Origin: Lentzea terrae
Lineage (GTDB): Bacteria > Actinomycetota > Actinomycetes > Mycobacteriales > Pseudonocardiaceae
NCBI RefSeq assembly: GCF_003265345.1
Contig: NZ_QFWW01000032.1
Span: forward strand, 100,319-164,318
DNA: 64,000 bases
Direction of reading: 5' to 3'
Shown: in pieces, positions 25,705 through 33,185 of the stretch
Numbering within the stretch: position 1 is the first letter of the stretch
Layout of the letters: the number at the start of each line of letters is the position of its first letter
Program-made: the position numbers and the translations under genes
The notes under the pieces: generated by a model
The model's database searches: none
What the model was told of the DNA's origin: nothing
What the model saw: the letters and a program-made list of their open reading frames with translations, nothing else

Positions 25705-28031
25705 TGCCAGGTCCACTCGCGGATCTCGGGCAGGTCCTCGCCGTGCTCGCGGATCCAGGCGTGGTGGCGGGCGCGCTGGTCCTGCATGAGCTGCCGCAGC
25801 CGGGCCGCCTTCGGGCCGAGTCCCGGCACCCGGTCGACCACGTCCATCACCAGCCGGTAGCGGTCCATGTCGTTGAGCACCAGCATGTCGAACGGCGTGG
25901 TCGTGGTGCCTTCTTCCTTGTAGCCGCGGACGTGCAGGTTGTGGTGGTTGGTGCGGCGGTAGGTCAGGCGGTGGATCAGCCACGGGTAGCCGTGGTAGGC
26001 GAAGAGAACCGGCCGGTCTGCGGTGAACAGGGCGTCGAACTCGCGGTCCGGCATGCCGTGCGGGTGCTCGGTGTCCGGTTGCAGGCGCATCAGGTCCACC
26101 ACGTTCACCAGGCGCACTCGGAGAGTCGGCAGGTGTTCGCGCAACAGGCGAGCCGCGGCGAGCATCTCGACAGTGGGCGCGTCACCCGCGCAGGCGAGCA
26201 CGACGTCGGGCTCACTGACGCCGTCGTCCGTGCTGGCCCACTCCCAGATGCCCGCGCCGCGCGCGCAGTGCAGGATCGCCTCGTCGACGTCGAGCCAGTC
26301 CGGTGTCTCGTTCTTGCCGGCGACGATGACGTTGACGTAGTCCTTGCTGCGCAGGCAGTGGTCGGCGACCGCGAGCAGGGTGTTGGTGTCCGGTGGCAGG
26401 TAGACGCGGACGACTTCGGCCTTCTTGTTCATGACGTGGTCGATGAAGCCGGGGTCCTGGTGGGAGAAGCCGTTGTGGTCCTGGCGCCAGACGTGCGAGC
26501 TGAGCAGGTAGTTCAGCGACGCGACGGGCCTGCGCCATTCCAGCTTCTTGCTCGTCTTGAGCCACTTGGCGTGCTGGTTGAACATCGAGTCGACGATGTG
26601 GATGAACGCCTCGTAGCAGTTGAACAGTCCGTGCCGGCCGCTGAGCAGGTAGCCCTCCAGCATGCCCTGGCAGAGGTGCTCGGACAGCACCTCGATCACC
26701 CGGCCGTCGTGGGTGAGGTGCTCGTCCACGGGCAACGTCTGCGCCTGCCACTGCTTCCCTGTGACCTCGAACAGCGCACCGAGCCGGTTGGAGGCGGTCT
26801 CGTCCGGGCCGAAGACGCGGAAGTTCCGCCTGTCGGCGTTGAGCGTCACGACGTCGCGCAGCATCCGGCCGAGCACCCTCGTCGGCTCGGAGTGCGTGGT
26901 GCCGTGCTTGCTCACCTCGACCGCGTGGGCTCGGACACCGGGCATCTTCAACTCCCGCAACAACAGTCCGCCGTTGGCGTGCGGCGTCGCGCCCATGCGG
27001 CGAGTTCCCTCAGGTGCGAGGGCGACGAGTTCCGGTCGTGGCGCACCGTTGTCGTCGAACAGCTCGGCGGGCCGGTAGCTGCGCAACCACTGCTCCAACT
27101 GCCGCAGATGGTCAGGGTTGTCCCGCACACCGGCCAGCGGCACCTGGTGCGCGCGCCAGGTGTTCTCCACCGGCACGCCGTCCACTTCGGACGGACCGGT
27201 CCAGCCCTTCGGGCTGCGCAGCACGATCATCGGCCAGAGCGGCCGGTCCTGCGTGCTCTTGATCCGCCTGATCTCGTCGACGACCTGGTCGAGAACCTCG
27301 GCCATTCGCGCGTGCATCGCGGTCGGCTCGTCACCCTCGACGTAGAAGGGCGCGTAGCCGTAGCCGCGCAGCAACGCGTCGAGCTCCTCGTGCGGGATCC
27401 TGGCCAGCAATGCCGGGTTGGCGATCTTGTAGCCGTTGAGGTGAAGGATCGGCAGCACCACGCCGTCCCGCTGCGGGTTGAGGAACTTGCCGGCGTGCCA
27501 GCTGGCCGCGAGCGGCCCGGTCTCCGCCTCGCCGTCGCCGACCACGCACGCCACGATCAGATCGGGGTTGTCGAGCGCGGCACCGAACGCGTGCGCGAGC
27601 GAGTACCCCAGCTCACCGCCCTCGTGGATGGAGCCGGGCACCTCGGGCGCCACGTGGCTCGGCACGCCGCCGGGGAAGGAGAACTGCCGGAACAGCCGGT
27701 GCATGCCTTCCGCGTCGCGCGGCACGTCCGGATGAGTTTCGGTGTAGCTGCCCTCCAGCCACGTGTTGGCGAGCAGCGCGGGGCCGCCGTGACCGGGTCC
27801 GGTGACGAACAGGACGTCGAGGTCGCGCTCTTTGATGACGCGGTTGAGGTGGGCGTAGACGAAGTTCAGGCCAGGCGTTGTGCCCCAGTGACCGAGCAGT
27901 CTCGGCTTGATGTGCTCCGGCACCAGCGGTTCGCTCAGCAACGGGTTGTCCATGAGGTAGATCTGGCCGGCGGAAAGGTAGTTCGCGGCTCGCCAGTACG
28001 CGTCGACCAGCGACAGGTCGGCGTGGGACAT
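25701..28031 (-). CDS. xfp: Xylulose-5-phosphate / fructose-6-phosphate phosphoketolase
   Basis: A 776-residue thiamine-diphosphate enzyme cleaving sugar phosphates with phosphate to acetyl phosphate plus an aldose phosphate. Family strings seen include GHWGTTPGLNFVYAHLNR, TGPGHGGPALLAN, the ThDP-binding VVGDGEAETGPLAASWH and DHNGFSHQDPGFIDHV. ATG 28031 follows GAGGAG and has a near-perfect box 57 nt upstream. In an operon with acetate kinase, it gives an oxygen-independent ATP-yielding bypass of glycolysis. Confidence 0.96.
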   Translation of the reverse strand: MSHADLSLVDAYWRAANYLSAGQIYLMDNPLLSEPLVPEHIKPRLLGHWGTTPGLNFVYAHLNRVIKERDLDVLFVTGPGHGGPALLANTWLEGSYTETHPDVPRDAEGMHRLFRQFSFPGGVPSHVAPEVPGSIHEGGELGYSLAHAFGAALDNPDLIVACVVGDGEAETGPLAASWHAGKFLNPQRDGVVLPILHLNGYKIANPALLARIPHEELDALLRGYGYAPFYVEGDEPTAMHARMAEVLDQVVDEIRRIKSTQDRPLWPMIVLRSPKGWTGPSEVDGVPVENTWRAHQVPLAGVRDNPDHLRQLEQWLRSYRPAELFDDNGAPRPELVALAPEGTRRMGATPHANGGLLLRELKMPGVRAHAVEVSKHGTTHSEPTRVLGRMLRDVVTLNADRRNFRVFGPDETASNRLGALFEVTGKQWQAQTLPVDEHLTHDGRVIEVLSEHLCQGMLEGYLLSGRHGLFNCYEAFIHIVDSMFNQHAKWLKTSKKLEWRRPVASLNYLLSSHVWRQDHNGFSHQDPGFIDHVMNKKAEVVRVYLPPDTNTLLAVADHCLRSKDYVNVIVAGKNETPDWLDVDEAILHCARGAGIWEWASTDDGVSEPDVVLACAGDAPTVEMLAAARLLREHLPTLRVRLVNVVDLMRLQPDTEHPHGMPDREFDALFTADRPVLFAYHGYPWLIHRLTYRRTNHHNLHVRGYKEEGTTTTPFDMLVLNDMDRYRLVMDVVDRVPGLGPKAARLRQLMQDQRARHHAWIREHGEDLPEIREWTWQ

Positions 28032-28088
28032 CTCGCACTCCTCTGCTCGGTGTGCTTTCACGATGCTGACCTGATCGATCAGGGAACA

Positions 28089-28125
28089 GGGACCCAGGTC
28101 CCTGCCCGCACGGCCCCTTGGCACC
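28089..28125. promoter_or_regulatory. Paired DosR-type boxes, divergent xfp / HPF-like promoter
   Basis: GGGACCCAGGTCCC (28089-28102), the best palindrome in the window with perfect half-sites, and GGCCCCTTGGCACC (28112-28125) are 23 bp apart. They lie 57 nt from the xfp start and 59 nt from the HPF-like start, so one pair can serve both directions. Confidence 0.8.
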
Positions 28126-28184
28126 TGTCGCGGGGTGATCGAGTTCGGCGACAGTGCACGCATCAGGACCGACGGAGGTGTTCG

Positions 28185-28487
28185 ATGAAGCACGCAGGCG
28201 CGACCGAGATCGGCAACGTCGTGGTGGAGCTCGGTGAGCGGGTACCCGCGGAGGCCAGGCAGTACGCCCACGACAAGATCGCCCCGCTCAGCCGCTACGC
28301 GCCCGCACCGGTGCAGTTCGCACGAGCGCGGCTGACCCGTCCGGGCCCGCGCACGATCGCGGTGCAGGTGAACCTGGACGTGAACGGCACGTCGTTGCCC
28401 GCGCAGGCCGAGGCTGCCACGTTCGCCGAGGCGATCGACGAGGTGCACGACCAGCTGCACACCCGTCTGCTGAAGATGCACAACTGA
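28185..28487 (+). CDS. Short HPF/RaiA-like ribosome hibernation protein
   Basis: A 100-residue protein with the beta-alpha-beta-beta-alpha layout of the HPF/sigma-54 modulation domain (VPAEARQYAHDKIAPLSRYAPAPVQFARARL, TIAVQVNLDVNGTSLPAQAEAATFAEAIDEVHDQLHTRLLKM). It lacks the long C-terminal domain. The comparable M. tuberculosis DosR gene is Rv0079, a hypoxia ribosome-associated factor. ATG 28185 follows GGAGG. A strong terminator immediately follows, so it is monocistronic. Confidence 0.82.
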   Translation: MKHAGATEIGNVVVELGERVPAEARQYAHDKIAPLSRYAPAPVQFARARLTRPGPRTIAVQVNLDVNGTSLPAQAEAATFAEAIDEVHDQLHTRLLKMHN

Positions 28488-28492
28488 CCAAC

Positions 28493-28537
28493 CACGACGA
28501 AGGGCGCTTCCCACCTGGGGAAGCGCCCTTCGTCGTG
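28493..28537. terminator. Strong hairpin terminator
   Basis: A perfect 20-bp stem (arm 28493-28512, complementary arm 28518-28537) with a five-base loop ACCTG. It lies between the HPF-like gene and the convergent USP gene that ends at 28547, and can stop both. Confidence 0.92.
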
Positions 28538-28546
28538 CACAGAGGT

Positions 28547-28996
28547 CTAGCTCGGCACCGCGCGAGGTGGGATCACGACGACCGGGCATTCGGCGTGCTT
28601 GAGGCAGTGCGCGGTGACGCTGCCGAGGATCGCTCCCACCAGGGCGTTGTGCCCGCGGGTGCCCAGCACGAGCAGATCGGCGTGCCGCGAGGCGCGCACG
28701 AGCGCGTCCTTCGCCTGGCCCACCACGGTGGTCTCGACGACATCGGGTGCCGCCGGGACCTCGGCCCGCATGTCCAGCACCGCGAAGTGCAGCTCCTGTG
28801 CCGGATGCCGCTGCGGCTTCTCCCGGTACGGGTGCACGCCCATCGAGGTCGCCGGCACGAAGGCGTCCTCGCGTTGCCAGGCCAGCACGGCCTCCACCTG
28901 GGCCCCGGTCCACATGGCCTCTTTCAACGCCCACTTCAGCGCGGCGCGGGAGGATGCCGAGCCGTCCACTCCCACCATGATCACTCGTCGCTTCAT
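28547..28996 (-). CDS. Universal stress protein
   Basis: A single-domain 149-residue UspA protein (IMVGVDGSASSRAALKWALKEA) with the nucleotide motif GTRGHNALVGAILGSVT and CPVVVIPP at the end. ATG 28996 has GGGAGA at a proper distance; ATG 29008 is a weaker alternative. Its promoter region carries a box pair shared with the divergent USP at 29124. Confidence 0.92.
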   Translation of the reverse strand: MKRRVIMVGVDGSASSRAALKWALKEAMWTGAQVEAVLAWQREDAFVPATSMGVHPYREKPQRHPAQELHFAVLDMRAEVPAAPDVVETTVVGQAKDALVRASRHADLLVLGTRGHNALVGAILGSVTAHCLKHAECPVVVIPPRAVPS

Positions 28997-29026
28997 CAGT
29001 TCTCCCATCGCTCCCCACGAGCGTCC

Positions 29027-29063
29027 GGCACCACCGGAGCCGTTCGGCAGGGACCAATGGCAC
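29027..29063. promoter_or_regulatory. Paired DosR-type boxes between divergent USP genes
   Basis: GGCACCACCGGAGC (29027-29040) and GGGACCAATGGCAC (29050-29063) are exactly 23 bp apart. They lie 30 nt from the leftward USP start and 60 nt from the rightward USP start. Confidence 0.68.
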
Positions 29064-29123
29064 GACGCGGGCGAGCCCATCCGCCCTGCCTGGCCCCTCA
29101 CGCCGCCCGCGACGCTGGACGAC

Positions 29124-29627
29124 ATGAGCGACTCAGAACAGAAGCCCGTCGTCGTCGGTGTGGACGGGTCACCCTCTGCCCAGGCCGCGCTGCGCTGGGC
29201 CGCCGACGAAGCCCGCCGCCGAGGTGTCCCGCTCGCGGTGATCTCGGCCTGGTACCGGGAGCCCGGCATCATCATCGGACCGCTGCCCGCCGAGATCGGG
29301 ATGGAGCTGACCCCCGAACGCCTCGAAGCCGCCCAGCACGCCGTGCTGAACCACGCCGTCAAGGACGTCACCGACGTCGAACTGCGCACGGTGGTGGTGC
29401 ACGGCGATCCGCGCACGGAGCTCACCAGCGCCTCCGCCAACGCCGAGCTGCTCGTCGTCGGCAACCGCGGCCACGGGCCGATCGTCGAGGCGATCCTCGG
29501 CTCGGTCAGCTCTTACTGCGTTCACCACGCCCAGTGCCCGGTCGTGGTGGTGAAGGAACCCCGGCCGCCACGGGAAGAGCACGCCGAGGTGCCCCGTCCT
29601 CCGCTCACTCCGGGACCGTTGTTGTGA
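29124..29627 (+). CDS. Universal stress protein
   Basis: A 167-residue UspA protein (VVVGVDGSPSAQAALRWAADEA; ATP motif GNRGHGPIVEAILGSVS; CPVVVVKE), with a proline-rich tail of about 20 residues. No good ribosome site stands before ATG 29124. Its 3' end overlaps the convergent hypF relic by 23 bp. Confidence 0.92.
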   Translation: MSDSEQKPVVVGVDGSPSAQAALRWAADEARRRGVPLAVISAWYREPGIIIGPLPAEIGMELTPERLEAAQHAVLNHAVKDVTDVELRTVVVHGDPRTELTSASANAELLVVGNRGHGPIVEAILGSVSSYCVHHAQCPVVVVKEPRPPREEHAEVPRPPLTPGPLL

Positions 29628-29850
29628 GGCGGCCGATGACGGCGGCTTGACCTGGGCTGACGCCGCCGTCGTTGGCAGGCACCTGGCGGTGCGTGAGCAC
29701 GCGGAACCCGTTGTTGTGCAGGCCACCACGGCGTCCGCGAGACCGTTGTGGAACCGCGCCGCGATCACCGCGAGGTCGACCCGGCGCGCCGGTCCGCGAC
29801 GAGCGCCCGCAGCAGGTCCTCGCCGCACAGCACGAGATCGTCCACAGCTG
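29605..29850 (-). pseudogene. hypF relic (carbamoyltransferase C-terminal fragments)
   Basis: Two pieces of the Kae1-like C-terminal domain of HypF, the hydrogenase maturation carbamoyltransferase, are readable on the minus strand in different frames. The first is DDLVLCGEDLLRALVADRRAG, then a one-base frameshift near 29781, then VDLAVIAARFHNGLADAVV; the second is GFRVLTHRQVPANDGGVSPGQAAV. The segment that normally joins them (with the SGGVFQN motif) is missing, so an internal deletion lies near 29715-29725. All domains upstream (acylphosphatase, zinc fingers, YrdC) are absent. No function is expected. It implies that an ancestor carried hydrogenase maturation genes here. Confidence 0.75.
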
Positions 29851-29879
29851 CCGGACAACCGTCCGAAGTGGACGGATCG

Positions 29880-30005
29880 CCGCAACAGTTTGGGTTGCTC
29901 CCATTTATGGCTGCCATGAACGGCCAGCTAAGCGCCGTGTCGGACCATTATGTCCGCTACTGGACAGCTGTGTCCGAAATTCGCGCCAGATGGAAATTCG
30001 CGGAA
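29880..30005. other. AT-richer intergenic segment with short repeats
   Basis: This stretch between the hypF relic and the P-type ATPase is visibly less GC-rich than its surroundings (for example CCCATTTATGGCTGCCATGAA). It holds an inverted repeat CGGAC...GTCCG near 29942-29957 and two direct copies of GAAATTCGCG about 16 bp apart near 29979-30004. No ORF with coding character was seen. It may be the residue of an older promoter or of transferred DNA. Confidence 0.45.
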
Positions 30006-30010
30006 TTGAC

Positions 30011-30047
30011 GGGGCCTTGGTCCTGATCCGGCGAGGACGTCACGCCC
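30011..30047. promoter_or_regulatory. Paired DosR-type boxes upstream of P-type ATPase
   Basis: GGGGCCTTGGTCCT (30011-30024) and AGGACGTCACGCCC (30034-30047) are 23 bp apart. The second ends 35 nt before ATG 30083, the same distance as for five other genes in the window. Confidence 0.72.
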
Positions 30048-30082
30048 TGTGCGCCCCGTGCCGCCTCGGCTGGGATGAAAGC

Positions 30083-32647
30083 ATGACTCTCGCAAGCACA
30101 GGACTGTCTTCGGCGGAAGCGGCGAGGCGACTGCGGGTCGACGGCCCGAACGTGCTGCCGCGAGCACGCCGGCGGCATCCCCTGCTGTTGCTGGTGGAGC
30201 AGCTGATCCACTTCTTCGCGTTGATGCTGTGGGTGGCGGCGCTGTTCGCGCTGCTCGCCGGCATGCCCGCGCTGGCCGTGGCGATCGTGGTCGTGGTGGT
30301 CCTGAACGGCGTGTTCGCGTTCGCCCAGGAGTACCGGGCCGACCGGGCCGCGCAGCGGTTGCGCGACCTGATGCCGCTGCGCGCGATGGTGCGCAGGGAC
30401 GGGCATCCCCATCACGTGGACGCGTCGGAGCTCGTCGTAGGTGATGAGCTCCTGCTGGAGGCGGGGTCACGGGTCTGCGCAGACGGTGAGGTGCTCACCG
30501 CCTCGGGGCTCGCCGTCGACGAGTCGATGCTGACCGGCGAGAGCGTTCCGATGAGACCGGTTGCGGGACAGCAGGTTCACGCGGGCACGTACGTGGCCGA
30601 GGGCGAGGCGACGGTGCTGGTGACCGCGATCGGCGGGCACACGGAACTCGCGGGCATCGCCGCGCTGACCCAGGACGCGAAGCCGCCGCGCAGCCCGCTC
30701 GCCGGGCAGTTGCACCGCGTCGTCGTGGTCCTCGCGCTGCTCGCGACCGCCGTGGGCGCGGCGTTCTTCGGCGTCAGCCTTCTGCTCGGACTGCCGCTCA
30801 CCGAGGGTTTCTTGTTCGCGGTCGGTGTCACGGTCGCGCTCGTGCCGGAAGGGCTGCTGCCGACCGTGACGCTGTCGCTGGCCCGTGCCGCGCAGACGAT
30901 GGCGAGCCGCAAGGCGTTGGTGCGCCGGCTCGACGCGGTGGAGACGCTGGGCGCGACGACGTTCATCTGCACGGACAAGACCGGCACGCTGACCCGCAAC
31001 GAGATGTCGGTCGTGCACGTATGGACACCCGCCGGTGAGGTGAGCGTGCACGGCAACGGCTACGAGCCCGTCGGCACCGTGGAAGGTGCACCCGCCGCGG
31101 TGGACGGGGTGCGTGCGTTGGCGGCCAGCGCCAAGCGGTGTTCTCCCCGCGCCCACGTACGGCTTCAGGACGAGCGGTGGCTCCCGGTCGGCGACCCGAT
31201 GGAGGTCGCGCTGCACGTGCTCGCCGGACGCGTCGGCGTCGACGGTCCGTCGGCCGACGCCGTGCGGTTCCCGTTCGACCCCCGGCGCCGCCGATCGTCC
31301 GTTGTGGATTCCGACGGCGTGCACGTGACCGGTGCCCCGGAGACCGTCCTGCCCCGGTGTCTGCCGGTGCACGGGGCTGAGGACGCGATCGCCACATTGG
31401 CGGTGCGGGGCCTCCGCGTGCTCGCGGTGGCGGGCCGGCCCGCGCGGCCGGGCGACGAGAAGTCCTGGGAGAACGCCGAACGGGACCTGGAGCTGCTCGG
31501 CCTGGTGGGTCTGCAGGATCCGCCCCGCGACGACGTGGCAGAGGCGATCGCCTCGTGCCGGTCGGCGGGCATCCGCATCGCCATGATCACCGGTGACCAC
31601 CCCGCCACCGCGCGCGCGATCGCCGACCAGGTCGGCCTGCGCGGTCCCGACCAGCTCGTGGTGGAGGGGGCGGAGCTGCCCGCCGATCTCGACGAGCTCG
31701 GCGCGCTGCTCGACCGCGACGGCGTCGTCGTCGCCCGCGTGACACCGGAGGACAAGCTGCGCATCGCCAAGGCGTTGCAGCGCAAGGGACACGTGGTGGC
31801 CATGACCGGCGACGGCGTGAACGACGGCCCTGCCCTGCGCGCGGCGGACATCGGCGTCGCGATGGGAGCGTCCGGCACCGACGTGGCGCGCGAGGCGGCC
31901 GACCTCGTGCTGCTCGACGACCACTTCGGCACCATCGTCGGCGCGGTCGAGCTGGGCCGCGCCACCTTCGCCAACATCCGCCGCTTCCTGACCTACCACC
32001 TCACCGACAACGTCGCCGAGCTGACGCCGTTCGTGGTGTGGGCGTTGTCCGGGGGCACGATCCCGCTCGCGATCACCGTCCTGCAGGTCCTCGCCCTGGA
32101 CATCGGCACGGACCTGCTGCCCGCGCTCGCCCTCGGTGCCGAGCCGCCGAACTCCCGCACCATGCGAGGCCGTCTGCGCACCGGCTCACTGATCGACGCC
32201 TCGCTGATGCGGCGGGTGTTCGGCGTGCTCGGCCCCGCGGAAGCCGCGGTGTCGATGGCCGCGTTCGTCGTGGTGCTCCTCGCGGGCGGCTGGCGGCTGG
32301 GCGCCACCCCCGACGCGGCACTGCTCGCGACCGCGTCCGGCACCGCGTTCACCGCCATCGTGCTCGGTCAGCTGGCCAACGCCTACGCGTGCCGCAGTGC
32401 GGCCCGTCCCGTGATGAAGAAACGGCTGCGGGGCAACAGGTTGCTGCTGTGGGCGGTGGCGTTCGAACTCGCCGTCCTGATCGTGTTCCTGTTCGTGCCA
32501 CCACTTCCCGGCTTGCTCGGCGGGCACGCCCCCTCGGCACTGGGCTGGGTGCTCGCAGCCGCCACGGTGCCCGCCGTGCTGCTGGCGGACACGGCCGCGA
32601 AGGCCCTGCAGGCCCGCAAGCACGCGCGGTTGCTCACAGATGGCTGA
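30083..32647 (+). CDS. P2-type cation-transporting ATPase (CtpF-like)
   Basis: An 854-residue membrane pump. It has the N-terminal cation-ATPase domain (GLSSAEAARRLRVDGPN), the actuator loop DESMLTGESVPM, the PEGLLPT transmembrane motif of P2-type pumps, the phosphorylation site CTDKTGTLTRNEM, the hinge MTGDGVNDGPALRAADIGVAMG, and a complete C-terminal cation-ATPase domain. The closest dormancy counterpart is M. tuberculosis CtpF (Rv1997), a DosR-controlled Ca2+-type pump; the ion here is not proven. ATG 30083 is set by the box distance and the domain start. An in-frame upstream extension through the hypF relic is not credible. Probably a leaderless message. Confidence 0.93.
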   Translation: MTLASTGLSSAEAARRLRVDGPNVLPRARRRHPLLLLVEQLIHFFALMLWVAALFALLAGMPALAVAIVVVVVLNGVFAFAQEYRADRAAQRLRDLMPLRAMVRRDGHPHHVDASELVVGDELLLEAGSRVCADGEVLTASGLAVDESMLTGESVPMRPVAGQQVHAGTYVAEGEATVLVTAIGGHTELAGIAALTQDAKPPRSPLAGQLHRVVVVLALLATAVGAAFFGVSLLLGLPLTEGFLFAVGVTVALVPEGLLPTVTLSLARAAQTMASRKALVRRLDAVETLGATTFICTDKTGTLTRNEMSVVHVWTPAGEVSVHGNGYEPVGTVEGAPAAVDGVRALAASAKRCSPRAHVRLQDERWLPVGDPMEVALHVLAGRVGVDGPSADAVRFPFDPRRRRSSVVDSDGVHVTGAPETVLPRCLPVHGAEDAIATLAVRGLRVLAVAGRPARPGDEKSWENAERDLELLGLVGLQDPPRDDVAEAIASCRSAGIRIAMITGDHPATARAIADQVGLRGPDQLVVEGAELPADLDELGALLDRDGVVVARVTPEDKLRIAKALQRKGHVVAMTGDGVNDGPALRAADIGVAMGASGTDVAREAADLVLLDDHFGTIVGAVELGRATFANIRRFLTYHLTDNVAELTPFVVWALSGGTIPLAITVLQVLALDIGTDLLPALALGAEPPNSRTMRGRLRTGSLIDASLMRRVFGVLGPAEAAVSMAAFVVVLLAGGWRLGATPDAALLATASGTAFTAIVLGQLANAYACRSAARPVMKKRLRGNRLLLWAVAFELAVLIVFLFVPPLPGLLGGHAPSALGWVLAAATVPAVLLADTAAKALQARKHARLLTDG

Positions 32648-32897
32648 GCAGCCCGGCGACCTCGCCGGGGTGCGCGGCCGGGCTGGTGGACCTGATGCCG
32701 TTGCTCCAGCCGAGGTCCTCACGCCAGCGCAGCACGGGACCTCGCTCGGTGACCACCTCGCCGCACCTGGGGCGCGACGGCGAGAGCTCCAGGACGACCT
32801 GCGCGACGTCGATGCCCTCACGTGCAAGCCTGTTGACGACCTCATCGAAGTAGCGGGTGAGAGCGACCGGGGTGCGGGCCGCGCTGGTGTGGTGCAC
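32634..32897 (-). CDS. Small protein, DUF6292-like (tentative)
   Basis: An 87-residue protein: ALTRYFDEVVNRLAREGIDVAQVVLELS, then VLRWREDLGWSNGIRS and AAHPGEVAGLLSHL. The pattern of a short helix, a tryptophan-rich LxWxEDxGWS and a closing P-x-E-V-A-x-L-L resembles the actinomycete DUF6292 family, but this is a tentative match. GTG 32897 has an excellent AGGAGG ribosome site and a box pair 62 nt upstream, which support it as a real gene. The 3' end overlaps the P-type ATPase by 14 bp. Confidence 0.65.
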   Translation of the reverse strand: MHHTSAARTPVALTRYFDEVVNRLAREGIDVAQVVLELSPSRPRCGEVVTERGPVLRWREDLGWSNGIRSTSPAAHPGEVAGLLSHL

Positions 32898-32959
32898 TGC
32901 AGGCCTCCTGTGGGCTGGACGAACGCCCACACTCTCCGTCGCCTGGAGCAACCGTCCCA

Positions 32960-32996
32960 GGGGCCAAGGTCCCGTTGTGACAGGGACCGGTCGGCC
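32960..32996. promoter_or_regulatory. Paired DosR-type boxes upstream of small DUF6292-like gene
   Basis: GGGGCCAAGGTCCC (32960-32973), nearly perfect, and GGGACCGGTCGGCC (32983-32996) are 23 bp apart, 62 nt from the leftward GTG at 32897. They are too far (about 190 nt) from the rightward gene at 33186, which has its own operators. Confidence 0.75.
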
Positions 32997-33060
32997 TTCG
33001 CCCCGGTGAGGCGGCGAACCCGGTCTCGCTCGGCAGCGTACCGAGGTGCGACGTCCCACA

Positions 33061-33074
33061 TACCCCCGGGGGTA
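33061..33074. promoter_or_regulatory. CstR/CsoR-type operator 1
   Basis: The perfect palindrome TACCCCCGGGGGTA is the classic G/C-tract operator of CsoR/CstR repressors. It lies about 110 nt before the persulfide-module gene at 33186. A CstR-type repressor is encoded at 37344. Confidence 0.85.
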
Positions 33075-33116
33075 GTTGCCGGAAGGTCGCGGCGAGTCGT
33101 ATGGTGGAGTCGTAGG

Positions 33117-33130
33117 TACCCCCAGGGGTA
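33117..33130. promoter_or_regulatory. CstR/CsoR-type operator 2
   Basis: TACCCCCAGGGGTA, a second near-perfect palindrome, lies 56 bp downstream of operator 1 and 55 nt before ATG 33186. Repression of the rhodanese/TauE operon by CstR is the natural reading. Confidence 0.85.
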
Positions 33131-33185
33131 TGTGGGAGTGATGGGAATTCCATTGGTTCCCAAGGGATCTGACACAGGGATGATC

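Noticed and set aside
29672..30082. In-frame 5' extension of the P-type ATPase by 137 codons
   Set aside because: The extension reads through the hypF relic and the box pair and has no family match. The domain begins at ATG 30083, which sits at the regular box distance.
33061..33130. Reading the TACCCC...GGGGTA palindromes as additional DosR boxes
   Set aside because: They lack the GGAC/GTCC core and match the CsoR/CstR operator. Their position around the CstR-type gene supports that reading.
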